Source: Pseudohongiella nitratireducens
Lineage (GTDB): Bacteria > Pseudomonadota > Gammaproteobacteria > Pseudomonadales > Pseudohongiellaceae
DNA length: 64,000 nucleotides
Direction of reading: 5' to 3'
NCBI RefSeq assembly: GCF_001642735.1
Contig: NZ_LWHM01000025.1
Span: forward strand, 18,947 to 82,946
Shown: positions 23,081-31,652 of the stretch, piece by piece
Layout: every line of letters starts with the position of its first letter
Position numbering within the stretch: the stretch's first letter is position 1
Made by a program: the position numbers and the translations under genes
The notes under the pieces: model-generated
The model's input: only the letters and a program-made list of their open reading frames with translations
What the model was told of the DNA's origin: nothing
Databases searched by the model: none

Positions 23081-25786
23081 ATGCAGCATCGCAATACTTA
23101 CCAACGCAGTCGGTTTAAGAAACGCTTGCTCAGCCAGGTCATCTCCGCTGGCCTGCTGGCAACCGCCGCAACCTCCACCCTGGCCGGCGATTTCGTCCTG
23201 GTCGGCAACCAGATCAGTTGGAACAAAGGCGCGGTCTCCGGCACAGCGACCATTGCTGAAAACGGTGTCGCTTCCGAGATCAATCTGGTCAACACCAATA
23301 ATGTCACCACTCTGCCCAATGTCACCTTCTCCCTGGAAGACTATGCCTCTTTGAGCGATACCTACTCACTGGGTATCTACATGGAAGTGAACAGCGACAG
23401 CGGTAACAACCAGGTGGAAATGTCACTGGGTACTGTGCGTGTCACAACCGTCAACGGCTCCATTACCTCTGTGGCCATGGTCACCAACTCCGGTGATGCT
23501 CACTACCGTCCAGTGGAAGTGAATGCCCAGAAAGTTTCCGGTGGCAGCACCTTGAACTTGTCAGCCTCTTTTGCCGCAAAAGCCAACATGATCAGCAACC
23601 CGGCGGGAAACCAGAACCAGGTGACCATTCAGGTAGACAATGTGGTCTCTGCCCTGTCCGGCAACAACGGCTTGTTTGATGACATCATCGAGCGCTTTGC
23701 CAGCAATGGTGACTATAGCTACCACATTGGCATCCAGTTCCTTGACGCCGCTGACAACAATGCCACGGATGCTGAACTGGGCACTTACGATGATGACAAT
23801 AATTTCACGGCATCCAATGTTGGCGCTCCGGCCATCACTCTGGGTGCCCCCACACTGGCCACAAAATTCCCCAGCGCCTCCTATATCACCGGCGAATTCA
23901 ACATCGTTGATGAGTTGCCCGATAACGGCGGCAGCACCGGTGGTGGCGGTGGTGGTGGCGACGACGGTGAGAACGTTGTCGACGACGGCACCCTGAATAC
24001 CATTGAAGAAGACAATGCCGCCCTTGATAACGCTGTAGAGGATGCCATCAATGATGGCGGTGAGGTACCTGAAACAGTCGTTACTCAGACACGTGACGCT
24101 GTTCAGCAAAGTGCCGACGCCATTAAAGAGATAACTGATGCTATCAGTGGCGGTACGACCGTTGAACCGAATAACATTCTGGAAGCGGCACGACGTATCG
24201 CGCAAACCGTTAAAACAGCCACGACTGTGATCAACAACTCCAGTTCCGAGACCCGTGATGAAGTTGAGGAAACCACGCGTCAGGCCGTCCAGAATCTGGT
24301 GACCGCTGTCAACAATCTGAAACAACGAGGTGTTGAACTCAATACAGTGCAACAAGGCACACTGAACACCGTCGTGGAAAACATGGCGCCTTCGATCAGC
24401 GGGCTGGCACGTCGAAGCCAGACGCAAGAAGACGTTGACGCGCAAAGTGCTCGACTCAATCAACTATCTGAAACGCTGTCCGGCTTGAATGTAGATCCAA
24501 CACCCGAGGTGTCTCAGGCCGTTACCGAATCTGGTCGCGCCATTCAGAAACGCAAAGCAGAGCTGGCTGCAGGCGGACCGTTGACAGACCAGGGGGTCGC
24601 TGACCAGTTCAATACTAACCCTGGGTTTCGTCAGCAAGGTACGGCAACTGCCCCCCCTGCACCACCAGCCGCGCCCCCTCCCCCTTCTACTACTACCGAT
24701 AGCATCACATCGCGCTATGGTTCTGGTGCTTTTAGCGCTGTAACAGGTCAATTGGGCTCGCAAAGCGCCATTGATAACAGTGGTACTCCGGTCACGGCTG
24801 GCCTTAACGGGACTTATGGCAGCAACATGAGTGGTGGGTTAGCCGGATCCGGTGTTGGTGGTGCACTTGGCAATGCTGGCCGCCCAGGTAACACCAACCT
24901 GCCTGCGACTGGCGGATTGGGCGGTGGATTGGGCGGTGGATTTGGTGGCGGACTTGCCTCTCAAGGCCTGGGACAAGGTATCGGTGGATTTGGCGGCGGT
25001 AATGCGATTCGCGGGCTGCTGGGTAATGAACGTGAAATATTGGCCGCAACTGACACTGAGACCAAGTACAGCGCCGAGTATGATGAACTGACCGGCCTCT
25101 TCACTATCAACCTGGGTACAGAAACATACCTGGCCACACTGCGAAGTGTAAAACCGGCACCAACACTGGCTGCCACACAGTTTGACTTCATGCCGGATGG
25201 TAATGCCGTGTTCATCGACAAGGGTTATGCCTACATTCTGGCACCAGGCGCCTCATCACTGGTTGGTTTCCTGGCGGCCACTGATGGGCAGTCATTCACG
25301 CCGAATGTCCGTGCCGATGGCAGTTTCTACCTGGAGCTGACTGAGACCGAGCGTTTCTCTGGCACCTTTGCCTTTGAGAACATGCGGGGACTGGACACCG
25401 ATGCCTGTGTGACGGTGAGTTTTGAGCCGCCGACCCAGGAAGTGAACAGTGCTGAGTATGCCTTTACCATGCGTTGCGATGATGTTGATGTCAGCCAGAG
25501 GATTCTGCCTTACGTCGATGCCGCAAGCTTCCTGAACAGTGTTACGGCCTTTGACCTGGATGTCAGCTTTAATCGGGTCAACGGATTTGTCACCGTAGAG
25601 GGTATCGGTAACTTGAAGCCCAGTTTCTTTGTCAGAGAGGCAACGGCAGCAGAAACCGCCTTCCACACCGCCAACCAGGATGACTTCGGCCTGGCCTACA
25701 TGGGCGAGGACGTCAATGGTGATGGCAAACTGGACTACAAGGTGATCTCTGAAACCGGTGTGCAGGTGCTGTACGCTGCAGACTGA
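23081..25786 (+). CDS. Exported array protein, paralogue 2 (Pro/Gly-rich linker)
   Basis: Longest member, 901 residues. The signal peptide is cleaved near Ala35 (STLA-GD). The N-terminal domain nearly duplicates that of paralogue 1 (SALSGNNGLFDDIIERFASN). The helical centre is followed by two insertions absent from the others: a proline run (PPAPPAAPPPPS, about 523) and a long glycine-rich stretch (about 580-647, e.g. GGLGGGLGGGFGGGL). The C-terminal domain keeps both cysteines, KPSFFV and DVNGDGKLD. The linkers look flexible and surface-exposed. Function unknown. It is bracketed by terminators at 22857 and 25835, so it is probably transcribed alone. Confidence 0.8.
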   Translation: MQHRNTYQRSRFKKRLLSQVISAGLLATAATSTLAGDFVLVGNQISWNKGAVSGTATIAENGVASEINLVNTNNVTTLPNVTFSLEDYASLSDTYSLGIYMEVNSDSGNNQVEMSLGTVRVTTVNGSITSVAMVTNSGDAHYRPVEVNAQKVSGGSTLNLSASFAAKANMISNPAGNQNQVTIQVDNVVSALSGNNGLFDDIIERFASNGDYSYHIGIQFLDAADNNATDAELGTYDDDNNFTASNVGAPAITLGAPTLATKFPSASYITGEFNIVDELPDNGGSTGGGGGGGDDGENVVDDGTLNTIEEDNAALDNAVEDAINDGGEVPETVVTQTRDAVQQSADAIKEITDAISGGTTVEPNNILEAARRIAQTVKTATTVINNSSSETRDEVEETTRQAVQNLVTAVNNLKQRGVELNTVQQGTLNTVVENMAPSISGLARRSQTQEDVDAQSARLNQLSETLSGLNVDPTPEVSQAVTESGRAIQKRKAELAAGGPLTDQGVADQFNTNPGFRQQGTATAPPAPPAAPPPPSTTTDSITSRYGSGAFSAVTGQLGSQSAIDNSGTPVTAGLNGTYGSNMSGGLAGSGVGGALGNAGRPGNTNLPATGGLGGGLGGGFGGGLASQGLGQGIGGFGGGNAIRGLLGNEREILAATDTETKYSAEYDELTGLFTINLGTETYLATLRSVKPAPTLAATQFDFMPDGNAVFIDKGYAYILAPGASSLVGFLAATDGQSFTPNVRADGSFYLELTETERFSGTFAFENMRGLDTDACVTVSFEPPTQEVNSAEYAFTMRCDDVDVSQRILPYVDAASFLNSVTAFDLDVSFNRVNGFVTVEGIGNLKPSFFVREATAAETAFHTANQDDFGLAYMGEDVNGDGKLDYKVISETGVQVLYAAD

Positions 25787-25834
25787 ACACAGCACACACC
25801 CGTTGCCTTGTGCGGACGGGTCACTGCTGTATAC

Positions 25835-25864
25835 AAAAACGGTCGTCCTAGGGCGACCGTTTTT
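25835..25864 (+). terminator. Rho-independent terminator after paralogue 2
   Basis: Perfect 11-bp stem (AAAAACGGTCG with CGACCGTTTTT), 8-base loop and a terminal T-run, 48 bp after the stop codon. The long upstream extension of the next frame runs across it, which argues that paralogue 3 starts later, at the GTG at 25911. Confidence 0.9.
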
Positions 25865-25886
25865 GTTACCCCTATCACCCCATAAC

Positions 25887-25902
25887 AAAAAAGCCAAAAG
25901 GA
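25887..25902 (+). repeat. 16-bp leader element shared by paralogues 3 and 4
   Basis: AAAAAAGCCAAAAGGA ends 8 bp before the GTG of paralogue 3 and recurs at 28516-28531, 8 bp before the ATG of paralogue 4. It contains the Shine-Dalgarno sequence AAGGA. It is unrelated to the 31-base element of paralogues 1 and 2, so the five genes have at least two leader types. Confidence 0.7.
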
Positions 25903-25910
25903 TTCTCGCC

Positions 25911-28382
25911 GTGATCCCTCCTCGCTTCAAGAAATCACATCTCAGTAAACTGATTCTCACTGGCCTGATATCAAGCCTGGCCAGCTCTGCCTATGCCGGT
26001 GACTTTGTGCTGCAAAACAACCAGATATCCTGGGTTTCCAGCGGTACGTCCATCAATACCAGTACCGCAACCATCGCAAGTACTGGTGTCGCAGATACAA
26101 TCAATCTGCTCAAGGGCAACGATGCAAGCGCACTGCCTAAGGTGAGTTTTACGCTGGAGGATCTGGCTGATACCACAGGCATTTATTTCATTCGACTGTT
26201 TATGCAGATAGCTGACCAGAGCAACAACAACCAGTTGGAGATGCGATTAGGTGTGGTTGAAGTGGCGGTAAATGCCGGTGACATCACAAGCACCCAGATA
26301 ATCACCAATCAGGCTGACCCGAATTACGCCTCTGTCCATGTATATGCGCAAAAAGAGTCCGACAGCGCGACTCTCAACCTGGATGCTGAGTTTAGCACTC
26401 GTGCCGACATGGTGACTGGTGGCGGCAACGATGTGACCATCAATGTGGATAATGTGATAAGTGCCCTGAGCGGAAACAACTCTTTGTTTGATGGCATTAT
26501 TGAGCGCTTTGCTGCTACCGGAACATTCGATTACATCATTGGCGTTAAAGACGACTCTATCAATGGTGGTCGCATCGGCACTAATGATGGAGGTGCTTTC
26601 ACCGTCTCTCCCGTTGCAGTCCCAAATTTCGACCTCAATGCCGACTTTGACGTTGACTTCGCGGGTGCTACCTACATCAAAGGTACGCTGGCAATCGTCA
26701 ATACGCTACCCACGCCACCCAACACAGGCGGAGGCAGCACGACACCGGATCCTGGCGAAAATGTGGCTGTGAGCCAGGATGAAATTGACGCACTCGATAA
26801 CCAGGCGGATGAACTTGATAGCACGGTCGATGAAGAAATCAACCGCGGACAGATCTCCCAGACAACGATTACCCAAACAGCAACAGCGACCACGACTGCT
26901 CAGAGTCAGGTCAACACGGTTGTCAGCCAGTTAAACAACGGCAGCAATGTCTCCACAGACAATGTCATAAATGTATTAACCACTTCCACGAAGGTGGTTA
27001 GTACAGGGGCCAGGGTGGTCTCTGCCGGGTCAACCGACACAGCGGGGCTGAATACGCAAACAACCCAACTTGTTAACGCCAGCACTGATGTCATAGAGCA
27101 ACTGGCGAATAACGCCACCAATGGCCTAACAATACTGGCTCCTGGCCAGCAATCAGAGATCCAGCTGTCTGTGAATTCGTTATTGACATCCACCGTGGAC
27201 CTGACCAGGGTCACACAGTCAGTCAATGACCATATCAACATGGCCGACTCTGTCACGCGAATGATTAATGCTACCTCCTACCTGGGTATTGCGCAGGATG
27301 TGAACCAGGTTAATTCGGTTGCCAGAGGTTTGCAGCAAAATACAGCCAGGCGTGTACTGGGGATTGATGAAGCCCCGGATGACAATCTCCTTAAGACCAT
27401 GCTGCAAGTCACTAACCAGGCAAAACTGCTGCTTGACGGCACTCCCGATACATCCCGGGTAAACCAGCCATCCCTGTCCGAGGTGGCGAATCAGGTAAAA
27501 AGCAGACTGCAACTAACTAACCCCGGGCTCTCCGGGCCCTCACTGGATAGTCTGGTTAACAACCTGAGCCGATCCAGTCAACTGACACAGTCCATCACTC
27601 AACAAATACCATTGAACAGTATGTTGAGCAGCCTGGCAGCATCCACAACCGGCAACGCATCTGACGGCTCGGGCACTGCGGACATCACCACTGGCAACTT
27701 GTCCATAGGTTTGCAGGAGCTGATGTTTTCTGGACGCCCGACCAGACTGAAACAGATACCGCCGGGCATGACGCCGGGTACTTTCAGCGAACCAAACGGC
27801 GACGTAACCATTTTCACCGCTGATGGTGCTGCTGTCACGATATCACCCGCACCTGCAAACCCGGTACAGTTCAATACTTCGGTCAATAACCTGGGGTTTA
27901 TACCGAATATTAAGAATGGTGAAGTGAATGTCCCCATCGACAACGATGCTCGTTTTTCCGGCGCGTTCACTTTTGAGCCTGTCAATGTCCCCACAGGTTT
28001 TATCCCGATTGCAACCTCGGTCTTGATAGGGCCAACGGGTAGTCCGGCATCGCCCAACTCTTCCTATCAGATCAACTACCCAAACGGCAGCAGTCAACGC
28101 ATCCAGCCTTCGATTGCAGATAGCAATGTTTTCAAGAGTCTTGATAACCTCGGCCTCAATCCGAGTGCCGATCGAAATTCTGGCACGATGAGTGTAGGAG
28201 GCAGTACAGTTCGACCTGATTATTTTGTACAGGCACTCAATTCGACTGATCGAGCATTTCTCGATCAGAATGCTGATGCCTCAGGGGTGGCCTATCGGCA
28301 ACTCGATGCCAATGGCGACGGTGTGACTGACTATGAGGTGCTTTCTGCCAGTGGCAAACAAATTGTCTATGGTGTGCCCTGA
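25911..28382 (+). CDS. Exported array protein, paralogue 3 (GTG start, cysteine-less)
   Basis: 823 residues from a GTG at 25911, chosen because AAAAGGA lies 8 bp upstream and the product then aligns with paralogue 4 from its first residues (PPRFKKSHLSK). An in-frame extension upstream would cross a terminator. The signal peptide is cleaved near Ala29 (SAYA-GD). The N-terminal domain has SALSGNNSLFDGIIERFA. The centre is rich in Thr/Asn/Ser/Gln. The C-terminal domain is the most divergent: both conserved cysteines are missing, KPSFFV has become RPDYFV, and the final loop is DANGDGVTD. Function unknown. Confidence 0.75.
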   Translation: MIPPRFKKSHLSKLILTGLISSLASSAYAGDFVLQNNQISWVSSGTSINTSTATIASTGVADTINLLKGNDASALPKVSFTLEDLADTTGIYFIRLFMQIADQSNNNQLEMRLGVVEVAVNAGDITSTQIITNQADPNYASVHVYAQKESDSATLNLDAEFSTRADMVTGGGNDVTINVDNVISALSGNNSLFDGIIERFAATGTFDYIIGVKDDSINGGRIGTNDGGAFTVSPVAVPNFDLNADFDVDFAGATYIKGTLAIVNTLPTPPNTGGGSTTPDPGENVAVSQDEIDALDNQADELDSTVDEEINRGQISQTTITQTATATTTAQSQVNTVVSQLNNGSNVSTDNVINVLTTSTKVVSTGARVVSAGSTDTAGLNTQTTQLVNASTDVIEQLANNATNGLTILAPGQQSEIQLSVNSLLTSTVDLTRVTQSVNDHINMADSVTRMINATSYLGIAQDVNQVNSVARGLQQNTARRVLGIDEAPDDNLLKTMLQVTNQAKLLLDGTPDTSRVNQPSLSEVANQVKSRLQLTNPGLSGPSLDSLVNNLSRSSQLTQSITQQIPLNSMLSSLAASTTGNASDGSGTADITTGNLSIGLQELMFSGRPTRLKQIPPGMTPGTFSEPNGDVTIFTADGAAVTISPAPANPVQFNTSVNNLGFIPNIKNGEVNVPIDNDARFSGAFTFEPVNVPTGFIPIATSVLIGPTGSPASPNSSYQINYPNGSSQRIQPSIADSNVFKSLDNLGLNPSADRNSGTMSVGGSTVRPDYFVQALNSTDRAFLDQNADASGVAYRQLDANGDGVTDYEVLSASGKQIVYGVP

Positions 28383-28515
28383 GAGCATTTCCACGAACAC
28401 CTTGCAAAGGCTTTTGATTTTTAAAAAACCAAAATACTATTGAATTTAATGCCTTTTTATGATTAAAAGTGGGTAGAATTTTCCGTCAGATAAATCTGAA
28501 TCTAGATATCTCAAT

Positions 28516-28531
28516 AAAAAAGCCAAAAGGA
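28516..28531 (+). repeat. 16-bp leader element, second copy
   Basis: Identical to 25887-25902 and at the same distance from the start codon of paralogue 4. It supplies AAAAGGA as ribosome site. Confidence 0.7.
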
Positions 28532-28539
28532 CTCGCATC

Positions 28540-31131
28540 ATGCTGCCACAGCGTTTTAAGAAAACTCACCTCAGCAAATATATTGCAACGGGTATTATTG
28601 CCAGCTTGGGCTCCAGCGTTTTTGCTGGTGACTTTGTGCTGGAGACCAACCAGATTACCTGGACAAACGGTCCAACCACCAACACCACTACGGCCACTGT
28701 GGCAGAAACAGGGGTAGCAGAGACAATCAGTCTCTTGCGAGGTAACGATGCCAATGCATTGCCTAATGTCAGTTTTACACTGCAGGATCTTGCAAACACC
28801 ACAGGAACTTATTACATCCGCCTGTTCATGCAAGTCAAAAACCAGAGTGGCAATAACCAGGTGGAAATGCGGCTCGGCGTGGTAGAAGTCGATGTCACCG
28901 CTGGCACAGTGGACAGTGTTGATATGATCACCAACCAGGCTGACCCGAACTACGCACCTGTAAAAGTGTATGCACGCAAAGAATCCGGTGGCAGCACCCT
29001 CAATCTAGATGCGGAATTTGTCACGATTGCCAGCATGATTACAGGCGCTGGCAACGAAGTCACGGTAAATGTAAGCAATGTCGTGAACGCCCTGAGCGGT
29101 AATAACAGCCTGTTTGACGACATCATTGAGCGTTTTGCCTCTTCTGGTGATTTTGATTATGTCATCGGCGTCAAAGATGATTCCGCCAATGGCGGTGAAA
29201 TCGGCACCAATGATGACGGCACATTTGTGGTCTCGCCAGTAGCGGCGCCGGCCTTTGATCTCAACGCCGGATTTAGTGCTGAGTTTGCAGGTGCAACTTA
29301 CATCAAAGGCACCCTGAATATCGTCGATACCCTGCCCTCAGCGCCCGACAATGACGGCGGTACGACTGACCCGGAAGAAGAGGAAGAAACCACCATTCCC
29401 GAGTCTGACATCACCACCCTGAACACTGAAACCGATCTGGCAGATGTCCAGGTCGACGATGAACTGGAAAGTGGTACCGTCAGTGAAAGTACGGTTACCC
29501 TGACAGAAGAAGTAACCAATGACGCAGCGAATCAGACTGACCAACTGGTCACTGGCAGCCAGACTGGCGAGATCTCAACCTCAAACACTTTGAGTGTGCT
29601 AGCAACTTCCTCCAAGACGGCTGTTACCGGCAGTAAAGTGGTGAACGCCGATACCGCTGCTGACAAAACAACCGTCACCAACACCACCAAAAAGGTAATC
29701 AGCAATAGCGCGACGTTACTTGACAGCATTGCCACCAGCAATGAAGGCTCTGATGCCGCATTAACGGATGATCAGAAAAACCAGGTCGTTAACACCATCG
29801 TCAACATGGCCACTGCCGCTAAAAACGTCACCAGTGGTTCGACAGGTAAAGAATCCACTGCCAAAGAAATGAAGCAAAACCTGGAAAAAGCCTTCCAGGC
29901 GACTACGCGTCTGAAAGTGCCGCTAACCGATGAAGCTGAAACAGCCATCAAGGAAGCGGCGGTAAGTATTCAGGTGGCTGCACTGGCGGAACTGACCGGC
30001 AAGAGCAGCGAAGAAGTCACGCAGGAAGATTTGCAGACTGCCTTTAATGATCCTGAAACGCGTGAAAAGGTCCTGGCAGCTTCACCAAAACTGCCGCTGA
30101 AAAATCCGCGCTCCAATGCTGACATTGAGGCGGAGATTAACTCTTATATCACGGCGAATTATCCTGCCAAGTCTACGACTGTCGCCAAAGACGCCACCAA
30201 ACAAACTCAGGACAACTCCGACGATTCACCCGCTGATAATTATGAAAATGACGATGAAGTTAGCAGTGCTATAGGCTGCCCTTTATTAGGCTTAATAATG
30301 GGCCCAGGGTTTTGCGCATTTATCCAAGCTCCTGCTGAGTCACCGAATGGCGCGCTATTGCTGGCAGCAACAGAACCTACCCAAACCAGTTCAACTGCAC
30401 TCAAGCCTTCAGGCATGACCTATGACAAGGCGACAGCAACAACTTCCATGCCGGTGGGTGACGGAATCATGAAGTTTTCGCAACTTGGCCAGAAGGCCCT
30501 TCCGGCAGGATTGACACCTGGTGTAGTGACACAGCCAGACGGTCGTTTGACCCTGATTGGCTCACAGGGTGTGGCAATGGACCTCGCACCAACTGCTGAA
30601 GATACCATTGCTTTGGCAATTGCGCTGGATGACATGGGCTTCCCCATGACTTTCCGTAATGATGGCAGCTTTGAACTGGCATTGGCAGGCAATGACAAAT
30701 TCACTGGCACATTTGGCTTTGATACGCTCCCGGCGGGCGATCGCGCTGCTTGCGGTGACATGACATTCGCACCAACGGCGAACATCGAAGTGAACCACCC
30801 AGACTACGTGTTCACAGCCGAGTGTGAGAATGGCATTACGCAAAACATTGCGCCATTCGTTGCCGAGGCGGGCATGTATGAAAGCCTGGCCAACGGTGGT
30901 TTCACATTGCTGACCAATCGCAATACGGGTGTTATCTCGGTTGAGGGTGTAGGTGACTTCAAACCCAGCTTCTTCAGCTCCACACCTACTGAGGCTGAAG
31001 TTGCATACCAGGCGCAAAACGCGGACAGCCTGGGAATTGCTTACATGCCGATGGATGTGAACGGTGACGGTCGAATCGACTTCAAAATCATCAGCGATAC
31101 ACGAGTCCAGATCATGTACGCCGCACCATGA
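28540..31131 (+). CDS. Exported array protein, paralogue 4
   Basis: 863 residues, with the ATG after AAAAGGA. The signal peptide is cleaved near Ala29 (SVFA-GD). The N-terminal domain is closest to paralogue 3 (NALSGNNSLFDDIIERFASS). The linker is acidic (DPEEEEETT), followed by a Thr/Ala/Lys/Glu-rich helical centre. Around 578-595 there is a hydrophobic insert with two extra cysteines (IGCPLLGLIMGPGFCAFIQ) not found in the other members. The C-terminal domain has the usual Cys pair, KPSFFS and DVNGDGRID. Function unknown. A strong terminator follows at 31182. Confidence 0.8.
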   Translation: MLPQRFKKTHLSKYIATGIIASLGSSVFAGDFVLETNQITWTNGPTTNTTTATVAETGVAETISLLRGNDANALPNVSFTLQDLANTTGTYYIRLFMQVKNQSGNNQVEMRLGVVEVDVTAGTVDSVDMITNQADPNYAPVKVYARKESGGSTLNLDAEFVTIASMITGAGNEVTVNVSNVVNALSGNNSLFDDIIERFASSGDFDYVIGVKDDSANGGEIGTNDDGTFVVSPVAAPAFDLNAGFSAEFAGATYIKGTLNIVDTLPSAPDNDGGTTDPEEEEETTIPESDITTLNTETDLADVQVDDELESGTVSESTVTLTEEVTNDAANQTDQLVTGSQTGEISTSNTLSVLATSSKTAVTGSKVVNADTAADKTTVTNTTKKVISNSATLLDSIATSNEGSDAALTDDQKNQVVNTIVNMATAAKNVTSGSTGKESTAKEMKQNLEKAFQATTRLKVPLTDEAETAIKEAAVSIQVAALAELTGKSSEEVTQEDLQTAFNDPETREKVLAASPKLPLKNPRSNADIEAEINSYITANYPAKSTTVAKDATKQTQDNSDDSPADNYENDDEVSSAIGCPLLGLIMGPGFCAFIQAPAESPNGALLLAATEPTQTSSTALKPSGMTYDKATATTSMPVGDGIMKFSQLGQKALPAGLTPGVVTQPDGRLTLIGSQGVAMDLAPTAEDTIALAIALDDMGFPMTFRNDGSFELALAGNDKFTGTFGFDTLPAGDRAACGDMTFAPTANIEVNHPDYVFTAECENGITQNIAPFVAEAGMYESLANGGFTLLTNRNTGVISVEGVGDFKPSFFSSTPTEAEVAYQAQNADSLGIAYMPMDVNGDGRIDFKIISDTRVQIMYAAP

Positions 31132-31181
31132 TAACGATCGCCTGGACAGGGCTTTGAGGTCAAACCCCTATCCTGGTCTAC

Positions 31182-31220
31182 AAAACGCGTTGTCGGATAA
31201 TCCTGACAGCGCGTTTTTTT
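31182..31220 (+). terminator. Rho-independent terminator after paralogue 4
   Basis: A 13-bp stem with one G-U pair (AAAACGCGTTGTC with GACAGCGCGTTTT), extendable through GGA/TCC in the loop, and followed by seven T residues. It lies 50 bp after the stop codon. Confidence 0.92.
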
Positions 31221-31329
31221 ATGCTTTCCTGTGGATCGAAATAGAGTCAGAATAACTGAAGAAACGGACTTGGGACGCAATCACTAGTACATCCGGCTAG
31301 CTTTGCGAAGCGCCATCCTTTTGACAGAA

Positions 31330-31347
31330 TGTCTCAAAAGTGAGACA
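31330..31347. promoter_or_regulatory. Perfect inverted repeat TGTCTCA-N4-TGAGACA
   Basis: Seven-base arms and a four-base centre, about 305 bp upstream of paralogue 5 and well beyond the preceding terminator. There is no T-tract, so an operator is more likely than a terminator. Cognate protein unknown. Confidence 0.4.
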
Positions 31348-31419
31348 AATAACCAATAGGATAGGATTGACTGAAGCCTTTTCTTTGGAATATCTGACTC
31401 GCCTATTCGTTTCGATAAG

Positions 31420-31436
31420 GTGAAACGCTGTTTCAC
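31420..31436. promoter_or_regulatory. Perfect inverted repeat GTGAAAC-GCT-GTTTCAC
   Basis: A 17-bp palindrome with seven-base arms, about 216 bp upstream of paralogue 5. Its size suits a dimeric helix-turn-helix regulator. No T-tract follows. Confidence 0.45.
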
Positions 31437-31652
31437 ATATAACCTGTTCTTCCTCTCGAAAGAGACGATATTTTCTATTTGCGTCAAATATTTGTCACAA
31501 AGCTCTGGCATAATTTACAGAGGCGAAATATGATAATCAGGTTGGCGTGGAAGTAGCGTAAAACTGGCAATGCAACGCCAGGTTCGTACAGCTTCAGCTG
31601 AAATCAGCATGGCAGCTTTATAACAATTGACCGTACCAGAGGGACTCTCGTA

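Larger units (their letters stand above)
31132..31652 (+). other. Long non-coding region before paralogue 5
   Basis: 521 bp without a credible gene, the largest gap inside the array. It begins with the terminator of paralogue 4 and then contains three perfect palindromes: 31330-31347, 31420-31436 and 31485-31494 (CAAATATTTG). It is more AT-rich than the genes. A promoter for paralogue 5 must lie here, but I could not place a confident -35/-10 pair. It shares neither leader element of the other paralogues. Confidence 0.55.

Noticed and set aside
25758..25910. Upstream extension of paralogue 3 by 51 codons
   Set aside because: It overlaps the end of paralogue 2 and crosses a strong terminator; the GTG at 25911 has a ribosome site and aligns with paralogue 4.
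31284..31511. Minus-strand frame of 75 codons in the gap before paralogue 5
   Set aside because: It spans two palindromes and has no ribosome site or recognisable protein pattern.
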